DNA of 64,000 nt. Source: Cognatundibacterium squillarum. Its GTDB lineage: Bacteria; Pseudomonadota; Gammaproteobacteria; Burkholderiales; Burkholderiaceae_D. The DNA lies in the NCBI RefSeq assembly GCF_014652435.1, contig NZ_BMYU01000001.1, forward strand, positions 744,001 to 808,000, written 5' to 3'. Both the position numbers and the translations under genes were made by a program. Under the pieces are notes generated by a model. The model was not told the DNA's origin. It did no database searches and saw nothing but the letters and a program-made list of their open reading frames with translations. Every line of letters starts with the position of its first letter. Positions within the stretch are counted from its first letter, which is position 1. Shown here in pieces: positions 8,128 through 17,341 of the stretch.

Positions 8128-8723
8128 GTTGCTTCTACCAGCAATTGCGCGTCACTGAAAATTTTTCCGGTGTAAGTTTGCCCCGGCAACACTTGCCCCA
8201 CGCCCTTCGGGGTACCGGTCATGATCACGTCACCGTCTTCCAGCGTTGCGAAACTCTGAATTTCCGGCAGCAGCGCAGCAGGCTTGTTCAGCATCAGCGG
8301 CACACCGCCGGCCTGCGCCAGTTTGCCGTCTATCCACAATTCCAGATGCAGGCTTTCCAGTGGCACATTCAGCGTCACGAATTCGCTGAACACGGCTGCA
8401 CCGTCAAACGCTTTTGCACGTTCCCACGGCAAGCCTTTCTCCTTCAGCTGATACTGTACCTGACGTTTGGTCAGATCCAGACCAAATCCCACTGCAGTGT
8501 ACTGACCGCCCTGCACCAGCAGAGAAATCTCGCCTTCATAATGCACTTCATCGCCGTTGTGAATGCGCAGTACATCGGTCACTGCGGAATTCGGCTTCAT
8601 AAAGATTACCGCTTGCGCAGGCACTTCGTTATTCAGCTCAGCAATGTGATCTGCGTAATTACGACCGATACACACCACTTTCGATGGCTGCACCTGCTGC
8701 GCTCCGAATCGAATTTTCTGCAC
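8112..8723 (-). CDS. Fumarylacetoacetate hydrolase-family protein
   Basis: A 203-aa enzyme of the short FAH superfamily (YcgM/FAHD1-like), which includes acylpyruvate hydrolases and oxaloacetate decarboxylases. The sequence opens with the substrate loop VVCIGRNYADHIAEL, followed by FMKPNSAV. The divalent-metal ligands are likely E63 and E65 (HYEGEISLLV) and D83 (GLDLTKRQVQ), and the C-terminal GDVIMTGTPKGVG loop is canonical. The usual RD of the TxRDxQ motif is changed to RQ (TKRQVQ). Length is normal for the family. The exact substrate cannot be told. Transcription probably continues into the small exported protein gene. Confidence 0.85.
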   Translation of the reverse strand: MQKIRFGAQQVQPSKVVCIGRNYADHIAELNNEVPAQAVIFMKPNSAVTDVLRIHNGDEVHYEGEISLLVQGGQYTAVGFGLDLTKRQVQYQLKEKGLPWERAKAFDGAAVFSEFVTLNVPLESLHLELWIDGKLAQAGGVPLMLNKPAALLPEIQSFATLEDGDVIMTGTPKGVGQVLPGQTYTGKIFSDAQLLVEATWIVQ

Positions 8724-8849
8724 GGGAACTCCTTTAAAAAACTTAAAAGATTTAAAGATATAAAAAATTAAAGATCAATTTAATACGCAGGAAGCGCCTG
8801 CGTATTCTGACTGTCAGGACTTTCTGTTTTTCACAAAATCCACTGCAAA

Positions 8850-9575
8850 TTATTCAGCAGCCGCGATCTCTGCCGAACCGGACTGCTGCAAATGCTGCAC
8901 CAGCTCTTCTATCGTCAGAATCACCATATCGTGCGCCAGCGCATAGCTAAGTACCTGCGCACCGGCAGCCATGCTGCCATCCGGATTCATCAGCTCACAT
9001 AATACGCCTGCCGGCTGCAAACCGGCCAGACGCATCAGATCAATCGTGCCCTCGGTATGACCACGCCGCTGCAAAACGCCACCCGGCATCGCACGCAAAG
9101 GAAATACATGTCCCGGACGCGCCAGATCTTCCGGCTTTGCCTGCGGATGAATTGCCGCCTGTATCGTGGTGACGCGGTCTTTGGCGGAAACACCGGTGGT
9201 GACGCCGTGTTTCGCTTCAATTGTGACGGTAAACGCCGTGCCGTAGCGGCTCTGGTTATCTTCCACCATCATCGGTAACTCCAGCGCGCGGATTTTTTCC
9301 GTGGTCAGGCACAGGCAGGCAATGCCGCTGCAATCGCGAATCAGCCGCGCCATCATGTCTGTACTCAGCTTTTCAGCTGAAACGATCAGGTCTGCTTCGT
9401 TTTCACGATCGGCATCATCCATCAGCAAAACGGCACGGCCTGCGCGTAAATCATCCAGCGCACGCGGCAAACGCTGCGCGACGGGATGCTGTACGAAGTA
9501 GTCAGAAAACGCCGCAGCGGACGCTGCACCGGAATTCGCAAGAATTTGCTCAGAAGTAAAGGTAGTTTGTTGCAT
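8850..9575 (-). CDS. ribB: 3,4-dihydroxy-2-butanone 4-phosphate synthase (riboflavin synthesis)
   Basis: Converts ribulose 5-phosphate to formate and 3,4-dihydroxy-2-butanone 4-phosphate, the four-carbon unit for the riboflavin ring. Signature segments are all present: [69 protein letters not shown] and CELMNPDG. At 241 aa it is a stand-alone enzyme with no fused GTP cyclohydrolase II domain. ATG 9575 is chosen because a GTGGAG ribosome-binding site precedes it; the open frame upstream runs toward the FMN riboswitch and is not coding. The long leader carries the riboswitch and a hairpin over the ribosome-binding site, so translation should fall when FMN is high. Confidence 0.95.
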   Translation of the reverse strand: MQQTTFTSEQILANSGAASAAAFSDYFVQHPVAQRLPRALDDLRAGRAVLLMDDADRENEADLIVSAEKLSTDMMARLIRDCSGIACLCLTTEKIRALELPMMVEDNQSRYGTAFTVTIEAKHGVTTGVSAKDRVTTIQAAIHPQAKPEDLARPGHVFPLRAMPGGVLQRRGHTEGTIDLMRLAGLQPAGVLCELMNPDGSMAAGAQVLSYALAHDMVILTIEELVQHLQQSGSAEIAAAE

Positions 9576-9613
9576 TGAAACGCTCCACAAAAAAGTTTGT
9601 AAAAGACGTTTCA
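9576..9613 (-). promoter_or_regulatory. Hairpin that could sequester the ribB ribosome-binding site
   Basis: TGAAACG (minus strand 9613-9607) pairs with CGTTTCA (9582-9576). The second arm ends at the base before the ribB ATG and the loop contains the GTGGAG ribosome-binding site. This is a plausible output stage for the FMN riboswitch, which lies about 100 bases upstream. The link is an inference. Confidence 0.5.
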
Positions 9614-9715
9614 GGGAACGACGTAAGATCCGCAATTCTGCAGCACCCATGCAGCAGCCAGCCTTTCCGCCGGACGGAAATGCAGCAGCACTGCGAATGC
9701 GCAGCAAAACAGACA

Positions 9716-9855
9716 TCTTCTCTCATCCGGACTTTGACCGTCGGCTCCGGATTCACACCGGATCTGCTGACCCTGAGACAACTCAGGCGCTCGCGGGCTG
9801 GTTACAGAAACCCTGCAACTTCACCGCCGGTGGGGAATTTCACCCCGCCCTGAAG
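9716..9855 (-). promoter_or_regulatory. FMN riboswitch (RFN element) controlling ribB
   Basis: On the minus strand the conserved RFN blocks occur in order: CTTCAGGGCGGGGTGAAATT, CCCCACCGGCGGT, AGCCCGCGAGCGCC, GGTCAGCAGATCCGGTGTGA, GCCGACGGTCA and GTCCGGATGAGAGAAGA. The closing P1 helix (CTTC / GAAG) is present. This matches the established aptamer essentially along its full length and faces ribB. Confidence 0.96.
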
Positions 9856-10226
9856 ACGACGTTGTGCACAGCACAACGGGTGAATTATACCGTTTCCGGA
9901 AAAACAGTATCGACGGCACGCGCAATCACCAAGACGATCTCCGCACAAAATACATTTCGTTTTTTTTCGCTGCCTGACAAAGCCTCGAAACCAGCGCCGT
10001 TTCATGCCGCATTTTTCATATGCACTTCACTAAATTCAAAATGACGAAGTAAGCACAATCAGGTCATTTTGTTGCGCGCCAGCCGCAAAAAATACTTTTC
10101 GCATATCGCTAATATTTCATAAATATATTCAAATAACATATGCAGCATGAATATTGCATAGAAGTTATTTGCACAGTGCATTCTGCATCAGCAGTACCGG
10201 CAACTCACACACAAGCCGGTCGCAAA
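9856..10226. other. Divergent intergenic region between ribB and the first large TonB receptor
   Basis: About 370 A/T-rich bases. It must hold the ribB promoter (minus) and the receptor promoter (plus), but I could not fix either. A perfect inverted repeat CAAAATGAC / GTCATTTTG (10037-10045 and 10063-10071) is the only clear structure. No coding sequence is supported. Confidence 0.6.
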
Positions 10227-10350
10227 AAATTTGAGGAGAAAACGTGAACAAGCTTCCGCAACTGAAGAAAATGAGTCTGGCGATTGCCCTGTGCATCGGC
10301 GCATCGCCAGCTGTGTTTGCACAGACAGCAGACAATACAGACAAAGATGC
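10227..10350 (+). repeat. Receptor leader block, copy A
   Basis: These 124 bases, from the ribosome-binding site through the signal peptide and first mature residues, match 13497-13620 with only three differences. The receptor bodies that follow are far more diverged. Confidence 0.9.
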
Positions 10351-13072
10351 AAAAAAAGATGCTCCGCAACGTGTGGTCGTTACCGGTTCCAACATCAAAC
10401 GGATTGACGTTGAAACCGCCGCACCACTGCAAGTGATTTCCCGCAAAGAAATTCAGCAAAGCGGCGCAATTACCGCCAAAGATATTCTGGAACTGACCAC
10501 GTCGAATGACCGCTCTGCATTGTCTGACCTCGGCGGTTCCAATTCCTGGGCCAGTGGTTCCTCCGGTGCATCCTTACGGAATCTGGGCGTCAACAGTACG
10601 CTGGTGCTGATCAATGGCCGTCGCTTACCGAACTATGGTTTCGCTGATGGCACAAAAGATACGTTTGTGAATATTGATTCGATCCCGGCTTCTGCTGTTG
10701 ATCGCGTCGAAATCCTGCGCGACGGCGCATCGGCAATTTACGGTTCAGCAGCGATTGGCGGTGTCATCAACATCATCACGCGCAAAAATGTGACCGGTGT
10801 TGAAATCGGCGGTAATTTCAGCGGCTCCACTGAAGAAACCAAATTTAACCGCAATCAGACTGCATCCGTCACAGCGGGCACAGGCGACTTCGCGAAAGAC
10901 GGCTATAACGCGTATATCTCGATGGACGTATTCCGTCGTAATTCTTACAGCCTCGACTACGCCAACCGTCGCCTGCCGGACTGGTATAAAACGCTGAACA
11001 AATTTAATGATCCGAATGTTCCGGGCAATTATCTGTCCAGCTATTCCTGGCCGGGTAACTACTACGGCCGTTACCCTGCAAATTATGCAGATCCTAAACT
11101 CGCAGGCAAACTGATCAACACACCGGCTCCCGGTTGCGCCGCTGACAAACTGATTGACGGACTGTGCCGTTTCAACGGAAGTGAAAATGTTGACCAGATG
11201 CCGGGTGCAGACCGTGTCATGATTCACTCTCAGGGCACACTGCGTATTAATGAAAATCTGACCGCATGGGCAGAAATTCAGTTAGCGAATGTTCAGTCAA
11301 CCTACCATACCGCGATTGCACGCCTGAATTCCGGCGCAGCCAGCAGCTGGTACGACTCGATCAAAGGTGAAATGCAGTATTACACCGATCCGAGTCTGCC
11401 GACAGGCCATGCCTACAATCCCTACAGTTTCCCGATTGGTATGCAGTATCGCTTTGCCGATAATCCGGACATGTTCAAGAATGTCGGCGGCTCTCAGCAA
11501 TACCGCGTTGTTACCGGCTTGCAAGGCAGCAACTTCGGCTGGGAATGGGATGCCTCTGTCGGCACCATGCTGAACCGCGCGCACCAGCGCCAGCAACTGT
11601 ATAAAGACCGCTACGCATTCGCGGATGCAATCACCAGCGGCGAATACAAATTCGGCCAGAAAAATTCTCAGGCCTTATTAGACCGCATGTTCCCGATCAT
11701 GGGTTCTGATGGTAAATCCACAGAAAGCTGGATTGATCTGAAAGGTAACCGTGAACTGATGGAACTGGGTGGCGGTCCGCTGACACTGGTACTCGGCGGC
11801 GATATCCGCCGTGAATCCCTGCTGCACAAGAGTATGGACAATATTCTGGCGGCCCGTATTGTCGGCTTCAGCGGCGTATCGATCAGCGGCAGCCGTAACG
11901 TATACGCCGCATTTGCCGAACTGGATGCGCCGGTCACCAAACGTCTGAACCTGAATTTCGCATTGCGTGCTGACAAATCCGGACCGACTGCAACGGAATT
12001 TATTCCAAAATCCAGCGCCAGCTTTAATGTCAACGACAGTGTGAAACTGCGTGCCTCCGCTTCCCGTGGCTACCGTGCGCCAAGCTTGCCGGAAACAGGT
12101 AACGGCGGCGTGTCCTGGTTTACTTCAGGCGACGATCCTAAACGTTGTGCTGACGCAGATGCAATCTATGAGGCATTACAAAAAGGCAATGCAACCGATA
12201 AACAAAATGCAGAAACGGCTTACTACTCGGGTTGTAATGTTGGCTTCCCGGTTGCCATCACACCAAACAAAGCCCTGCAACCGGAACGTTCTGCTGTATA
12301 CGGTTTAGGCGTTGTGCTGCAACCGACCAAAACCATGTCTGTGACATTTGACTGGTGGAGCGTACATCGTCGCAATGAAATCAGCACTTTCGACAATGAC
12401 TACATTCTGAATCGCGAAGACAGCATTCCGGGTCAGGTCATCCGTGACACCATCTCTGATAAAGACAAAGAGCTGGCGGCCCGCGCATCAGAACTGGCTG
12501 GTAAGCCACTGAGCTTCAAATCCGGCAAAATCCTCGGCATTCGCAATATGTATGTCAACATGGGACAAACCAAAGTATCCGGTCTGGACTTCAGCGTGAA
12601 AGACAGCTGGAACCTCGGCGAATACGGAAAGCTGAATGCAGGCCTGGAAGGCACTTACATGCTGAACATGCAATGGTTCGATATCGACAAAGGCCAGCTG
12701 GATGAAGGTCAGGTCGGTTACCGCAACTACCCTCGCCTGACCAGCAACTTCATGCTGAACTGGTCTAAAGGTCCGTGGTCGGTTTCCAGCCGCACTCGTT
12801 TCGTTTCTGCAACCCGCATGGCGTTCAGCACTTACGATAGCACCAACTATCAACAGTACTGCGACAAACTGGGTGCATCCGGAGAAGGCTGTAAAAAATC
12901 ATACGACATCGTCACCGGTGTCGGCATGTCTTACACCGGCTTCAAAAATGCAGAAATCGGTCTGGATATCGGCAATGTCTTCAATCGCCCTGACCCGGTT
13001 CTGTACACACTGGGCAGCAGCCTGCCTCTGCGTGGCCGCACCTTCAATGTCTGGGGCCGTTATAAGTTCTGA
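10244..13072 (+). CDS. TonB-dependent outer-membrane receptor
   Basis: A 942-aa receptor with a GTG start preceded by GAGGAGAA. The signal peptide ends near A26|Q27 (SPAVFA|QTAD). A TonB-box-like RVVVTGS precedes the plug domain (about residues 50-170), which shows the usual GASLRNLGVNSTLVLINGRR and VDRVEILRDGASAIYGSAA blocks. The rest is a long barrel ending in YKF. It belongs to the large 900+ aa receptors common in Proteobacteria that take up siderophores, sugars or peptides; nothing nearby fixes the ligand. There is a paired paralogue directly downstream. Codon use is like the neighbouring core genes. A symmetric but T-poor inverted repeat follows the stop. Confidence 0.9.
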   Translation: MNKLPQLKKMSLAIALCIGASPAVFAQTADNTDKDAKKDAPQRVVVTGSNIKRIDVETAAPLQVISRKEIQQSGAITAKDILELTTSNDRSALSDLGGSNSWASGSSGASLRNLGVNSTLVLINGRRLPNYGFADGTKDTFVNIDSIPASAVDRVEILRDGASAIYGSAAIGGVINIITRKNVTGVEIGGNFSGSTEETKFNRNQTASVTAGTGDFAKDGYNAYISMDVFRRNSYSLDYANRRLPDWYKTLNKFNDPNVPGNYLSSYSWPGNYYGRYPANYADPKLAGKLINTPAPGCAADKLIDGLCRFNGSENVDQMPGADRVMIHSQGTLRINENLTAWAEIQLANVQSTYHTAIARLNSGAASSWYDSIKGEMQYYTDPSLPTGHAYNPYSFPIGMQYRFADNPDMFKNVGGSQQYRVVTGLQGSNFGWEWDASVGTMLNRAHQRQQLYKDRYAFADAITSGEYKFGQKNSQALLDRMFPIMGSDGKSTESWIDLKGNRELMELGGGPLTLVLGGDIRRESLLHKSMDNILAARIVGFSGVSISGSRNVYAAFAELDAPVTKRLNLNFALRADKSGPTATEFIPKSSASFNVNDSVKLRASASRGYRAPSLPETGNGGVSWFTSGDDPKRCADADAIYEALQKGNATDKQNAETAYYSGCNVGFPVAITPNKALQPERSAVYGLGVVLQPTKTMSVTFDWWSVHRRNEISTFDNDYILNREDSIPGQVIRDTISDKDKELAARASELAGKPLSFKSGKILGIRNMYVNMGQTKVSGLDFSVKDSWNLGEYGKLNAGLEGTYMLNMQWFDIDKGQLDEGQVGYRNYPRLTSNFMLNWSKGPWSVSSRTRFVSATRMAFSTYDSTNYQQYCDKLGASGEGCKKSYDIVTGVGMSYTGFKNAEIGLDIGNVFNRPDPVLYTLGSSLPLRGRTFNVWGRYKF

Positions 13073-13496
13073 AAGTAAATATTCAGAGGCATAGTCTGCT
13101 CTGAATTTCGCTTCCCCTCCCTTATTTTTCCAATGTAAGGGAGGGAACTCCTGCCCCGTCTTTCGAGAATGGCAAAGTCAGTCTCCAAATTCGTCCTGAA
13201 TGACGAAATACATACAGTAACAATTCATCACCTGTATTAAATCACAACGCCATAACGTGACAAGCTTCACTTACCGGCAACGACTTCGCTGTACCCATCA
13301 AATCTTAGGAAAGCATTAAATGCGCACAACAAACCCGTTTTGTTGTTTTGCCACCGCATATTCCTCACAGCAACAATCGCAAATATTCCGATAATATATT
13401 GTAATAATATTTACAGAAATCTCCGACCAGAGTACAGCTTCCTGCCGGTCTTTCTGTTTCTTTGGTGTAGATGAAATCTGCACACCATATGCAATT
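13073..13496 (+). other. Intergenic region between the tandem receptors
   Basis: About 420 bases without a supported gene. Just after the stop, ATTCAGAG / CTCTGAAT (13080-13105) and CCTCCCTTA / TAAGGGAGG (about 13117-13143) can each form a hairpin; neither has a good T-run, so termination is uncertain. A third hairpin, CAACAAA / TTTGTTG (13327-13333 and 13339-13345), lies in the middle. The half nearest the second receptor is A/T-rich and probably contains its promoter. Confidence 0.5.
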
Positions 13497-13620
13497 AAAT
13501 TTGAGGAGAAATTGTGAACAAGCTTCCGCAACTGAAGAAAATGAGTCTGGCGATTGCCCTGTGCATCGGCGCATCGCCAGTTGTGTTTGCACAGACAGCA
13601 GACAATACAGACAAAGATGC
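13497..13620 (+). repeat. Receptor leader block, copy B
   Basis: Second copy of the 124-base block at 10227-10350. It has the same GAGGAGAA ribosome-binding site, GTG start and signal peptide. The three differences are two bases before the start and one synonymous-type C/T pair changing A to V in the signal peptide. After a four-codon length difference and one more shared stretch (CCGCAACGTGTGGTCGT), the two genes diverge sharply. Confidence 0.9.
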
Positions 13621-16258
13621 GCCGCAACGTGTGGTCGTAACTGGCTCAAACATCAAACGGGTCGATATAGAAACAGCATCACCGGTGCAAATAATTTCTA
13701 AAGAAGAATTAACACGCAGTGGAGCAACCTCACTGACCGATGCGTTGAAAACTATTTCTTCAAATATGGGTGGCGTCAACGAAAATGCCGTCGGATATAC
13801 AACTACCGGCGCATCCAGTATGAATCTGCGTGGCATTGGCAGCCAGGCGACTTTAGTTTTACTGAATGGTCGCCGTGTTGCTCCTCACGGCATCCCTGAT
13901 GGTTCTACCGGCTTTGTCGATTTAAACTCAATTCCCATGGCTGCCGTCGAACGGGTAGAAATTCTGAAAGATGGCGCATCGGCTATCTACGGTTCAGATG
14001 CCATGGCGGGCGTAGTGAATATCATTCTCCGTAATAATTATCAGGGAATTGATCTCAGTACCGGCTATGGGATTTCCGAACGTAATGACGGTGAACAAGC
14101 GCGTGCAAGTATTTCCATTGGCGCTGGTAGCCTTGCCGAAGATAAATGGAATGCATATGCAACTTTTGACGTACGGTCGTTTAAGCCCACATTTATTAAT
14201 AAACGCGACGACTATCTGAGCACACAAGATTTGCGTTCATGGGGCTATAAAGATGGTCGGACAATGTATACATTTCCGGGAAATTTATACTGGTCAGACG
14301 CCGCAACCGGAAAACGCGTAGCAAGACCGATCAGTGGTAACTGTCCTGCTGAGAAGCTCGTTCCAGCAGAACAGTTGCTTGGCAACACAGCAACAGGGCA
14401 AATTTGCGCTAACGATGACTTCAAAGATACTCGCTATAACTCGGGGGTTAAGTCAGACCGGTTTAGTTTTACAGGAAAAGCGACATATCTACTGAGCGAA
14501 AACACTGAATTTTTCGCTGAGGCAATGCTATCCAGAAATAAAGCGCGGGGCGAGGGAATGCCGCACTTTTTTTTCGGTTACCTCGGCAATGCTACTCCGG
14601 ATCTTCCCATCACACATCCTCAATACCCGAAGGATCTGATTGATCCGGTAACGGGAAAAACACTTGCTGGTGGAAATAAGACCGTCAGAGTCGCAGCTCG
14701 CTTAACCGACTTTCCAGGTATGGGATTTGAGAATCAAGCAAGCTTTAACCGATTGCTTGGCGGATTTAAAGGCACTTATAAATCCTGGGACTGGGAATCC
14801 GGACTACTCTTTTCCAGCAGCAAAGTTGATTCGATACTTACGAATGGTTTATTACGTCAACCACTATTGGACGCCTATCTGAGTGGCGAATTTTTGTTTG
14901 GTCAATCGGCAAGCAATGGACAACTTGCATCAAAAATCTCGCGAAATGCCGTTCAGTACTACAAAAGCAACCTGTATCTTTGGGACGCTAAAATGAGTGG
15001 CGAATTGATGCAACTCCCCGCGGGGCCTCTAAATATTGCCGTAGGTATTGAAGCAAAACGCGAATCTCTGACATCTTCGCCGGATCAGGCTTTGGTCAAT
15101 GATCTTTTTTACAATTGGTCGCCATCAGCACCCGGATACTCTCGAACTAGAAAATCCACATCCACATATACCGAGTTAACCGTCCCCATCATGAAAAACC
15201 TTGAAGCAAACGCGGCTGTTCGCTTTGATCATTATGATGACTACGGAAACTCCACAACACCAAAATTAGGCTTTAAGTGGAACGCCTTACCTGCCTTTTT
15301 GGTTCGCGGCACATATGCTCAAGGATTCAGAGCACCAAGTCTGCTGGAAAACTCCAGTGACCTTTCAAAGTACTATGCCACTTTTGATGACCTTGCACGC
15401 TGCAACGATAAGTTCCGCGACGGTTGCCGTTGGCAGATTCAATACAGCACTGGAGGTAATCCTAATTTAAAACCGGAAAAATCGAAGAGTTTTACACTTG
15501 GACTTGTTTGGGAGGCTAGTAAATCACTCGATTTCAGCCTGGATTTCTGGCAAATCACAAGAAAAGATGAAATTAAAACACTGGATCTTGCGACCGTCAT
15601 CCAAAATCCTGAGCGATATGCCGGCAATTCTGCCATTTCAATTATTAGAAAACCTTTAACTGCTGCAGATGCGGCAGCAGGAGCGACAGCTGGCGAAATA
15701 ACGGGACTTACGCTGCTACTTGCGAATATTGCAGAAACAAGAGTACGCGGTGTGGATTTAAACGTAAACCACCGCTATAACGCGGGTGAATTTGGCAAGC
15801 TCATCAGTACTGCTCAAGTTACCTACAATCACTCTTATGTATCCACCCCGGCGCCGGGCGCAGACGCAATCGACTACGCTGGATCTCGCTATATGCCAAG
15901 AGTGTTTGCAAATATTGGTACGAGCTGGAAAAAAGGTGCCTGGAATATTTCCGCTGACATAAACTATGTCGGTCATCAATCCCCTAAAGATTACGCTGCG
16001 CAAGAATGTAAGTTTATTACTCAGGGATTTCCAGCACTTTGCGGAGATATCGCGTCGTTCACAACAATTAATTTTGGAGCTAAGTACAGCGGCCTGATGA
16101 AGAACTTAGTTTTAAGTGCAGCTATAAGAAATGCGTTTGATCAAAAACCACCATTTGCACCTGACCCAGTTTCTCAGTACCGAGTTGCTGCAATTACATC
16201 GCTACACAGCACAATGGGCAGGTATTTTTATATTTCTGCAGACTATAAGTTTAAATAA
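13514..16258 (+). CDS. TonB-dependent outer-membrane receptor, paralogue with borrowed-looking leader
   Basis: A 914-aa receptor. Signal peptide (SPVVFA|QTAD) and TonB-box-like RVVVTGS are as in the upstream gene. The plug (about residues 45-165) includes GASSMNLRGIGSQATLVLLN and VERVEILKDGASAIYGSDA, and the barrel ends in YKFK. The body aligns with a different receptor subgroup from its neighbour (for example RYMPRVFANIGTSWKKGAWN near the end). Beyond the leader, codon use is visibly more A/T-rich, with frequent TTA, ATA and AGA codons that are scarce in the first receptor. That suggests that an acquired or older, diverged body has been joined to, or converted by, the native leader. The ligand is unknown. 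Confidence 0.88.
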   Translation: MNKLPQLKKMSLAIALCIGASPVVFAQTADNTDKDAPQRVVVTGSNIKRVDIETASPVQIISKEELTRSGATSLTDALKTISSNMGGVNENAVGYTTTGASSMNLRGIGSQATLVLLNGRRVAPHGIPDGSTGFVDLNSIPMAAVERVEILKDGASAIYGSDAMAGVVNIILRNNYQGIDLSTGYGISERNDGEQARASISIGAGSLAEDKWNAYATFDVRSFKPTFINKRDDYLSTQDLRSWGYKDGRTMYTFPGNLYWSDAATGKRVARPISGNCPAEKLVPAEQLLGNTATGQICANDDFKDTRYNSGVKSDRFSFTGKATYLLSENTEFFAEAMLSRNKARGEGMPHFFFGYLGNATPDLPITHPQYPKDLIDPVTGKTLAGGNKTVRVAARLTDFPGMGFENQASFNRLLGGFKGTYKSWDWESGLLFSSSKVDSILTNGLLRQPLLDAYLSGEFLFGQSASNGQLASKISRNAVQYYKSNLYLWDAKMSGELMQLPAGPLNIAVGIEAKRESLTSSPDQALVNDLFYNWSPSAPGYSRTRKSTSTYTELTVPIMKNLEANAAVRFDHYDDYGNSTTPKLGFKWNALPAFLVRGTYAQGFRAPSLLENSSDLSKYYATFDDLARCNDKFRDGCRWQIQYSTGGNPNLKPEKSKSFTLGLVWEASKSLDFSLDFWQITRKDEIKTLDLATVIQNPERYAGNSAISIIRKPLTAADAAAGATAGEITGLTLLLANIAETRVRGVDLNVNHRYNAGEFGKLISTAQVTYNHSYVSTPAPGADAIDYAGSRYMPRVFANIGTSWKKGAWNISADINYVGHQSPKDYAAQECKFITQGFPALCGDIASFTTINFGAKYSGLMKNLVLSAAIRNAFDQKPPFAPDPVSQYRVAAITSLHSTMGRYFYISADYKFK

Positions 16259-16354
16259 CTCTTCGTTTTCTAATCCGGGGCAAATTAAGCATTTCCCGGC
16301 ATCTGTCCAATCGACAGAGAAAACTTGAAAATCACATAGCCGTAGCTATCTCCG

Positions 16355-16387
16355 AACGGCGCACTTGGCAGTGCGCCGTTTTTTTAT
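16355..16387 (+). terminator. Rho-independent terminator after the second receptor
   Basis: Perfect stem AACGGCGCAC / GTGCGCCGTT with a six-base loop and seven T. It isolates the receptor from the sulfur operon. The remaining bases up to 16520 are A/T-rich and should hold the operon promoter, which I could not place. Confidence 0.92.
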
Positions 16388-16520
16388 ATACTCCATTCAA
16401 CATTTACCTGCGGGCAACGAGAATCTATATAAGAAAACCACATATAAGCAAATAAATTCTCTGTAGTTGGGAATAAAGAGTCACTTGTTTACGATTCAGC
16501 CTAGTAAATAGTGAGGGACT

Positions 16521-17294
16521 ATGACAGTTACTTATGTGATTTCCGGCTTTGCCGTGGGCTTGCTGGTTGGCCTGACCGGTGTGGGTGGCGGCTCGCTGAT
16601 GACGCCGTTGCTGACGCTGCTGTTCGGCGTTTCGCCCAGCGTTGCTGTCGGCACTGACCTCGCTTTTGCATCGATCACTAAATCTGCCGGCACACTCACG
16701 CATCGTCTGCGTAACACTGTGGAATGGCGGGTTGTACGCTTGCTGTGTATCGGCGCACTCCCCGCAGCACTGCTGGCCACACTGGCGTTAAAAGAACTCG
16801 GTGCAGTGAGCAAAGAAATCGGGCAGATTATTCGCTACTGCATTGCAATTTCCGTGTTACTGACCGTGGTTGCGATTTTGTTCCGCGCCAAAATGCTGGC
16901 CTGGCTGAATGCCCATCCCGAAAAGCAACTGCAAGGCCGCGCATTAGACATCGCCACAATCACTACCGGTGCGGTACTTGGCGTACTGGTGACGATTTCT
17001 TCGATTGGTGCCGGTGCAATCGGCGCCACGATTCTGGTGATGCTGTATCCGCGCATGTCACCGGCACACATTGCCGGAACTGATATTGCCTATGCCGTGC
17101 CGCTGACCGCAATTGCCGCTATCGGCCACTGGTGGCTGGGTTCCATTAACTGGGAATTGCTGGGCACACTGCTGATTGGCTCTTTACCCGGCATCACCAT
17201 CGGTGCTCTGGCTGCAAAAGCCGTACCGGAAAAATTACTGCGCGGTTTACTGGCTGTCACACTGACAGCGGTTGCTGCCAAACTCATGCTCTGA
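16521..17294 (+). CDS. TSUP (TauE/SafE) family permease, probable sulfite/sulfur-anion exporter
   Basis: A 257-aa polytopic inner-membrane protein with about eight hydrophobic segments. It shows the internal two-fold repeat of the TSUP family: GLTGVGGGSLMTPLL with GTDLAFASITK in the first half, and SSIGAGAIGATILVMLYPRM with AGTDIAYAVPLTAIAAIGH in the second. TSUP proteins move sulfite, sulfoacetate or other organosulfur anions. Being first in an assimilatory sulfate reduction operon, it is likely to handle sulfite or sulfate; the direction of transport is not shown by sequence. The start ATG follows GAGGGA. The sulfite reductase gene begins 47 bases after its stop. Confidence 0.85.
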   Translation: MTVTYVISGFAVGLLVGLTGVGGGSLMTPLLTLLFGVSPSVAVGTDLAFASITKSAGTLTHRLRNTVEWRVVRLLCIGALPAALLATLALKELGAVSKEIGQIIRYCIAISVLLTVVAILFRAKMLAWLNAHPEKQLQGRALDIATITTGAVLGVLVTISSIGAGAIGATILVMLYPRMSPAHIAGTDIAYAVPLTAIAAIGHWWLGSINWELLGTLLIGSLPGITIGALAAKAVPEKLLRGLLAVTLTAVAAKLML

Positions 17295-17341
17295 ATTAAC
17301 CTTGATTTTCTGCCACACCGGCTTACCCAGAAGGGATAACG

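Noticed and set aside
9576-9716. An N-terminally extended ribB beginning at 9716.
   Set aside because: The extra 47 residues are encoded by the riboswitch-to-start leader, and a ribosome-binding site plus the conserved N-terminus support ATG 9575.
13073-13160. A strong terminator between the tandem TonB receptors.
   Set aside because: Two hairpins are present but neither is followed by a T-run, so I list them only as structure.
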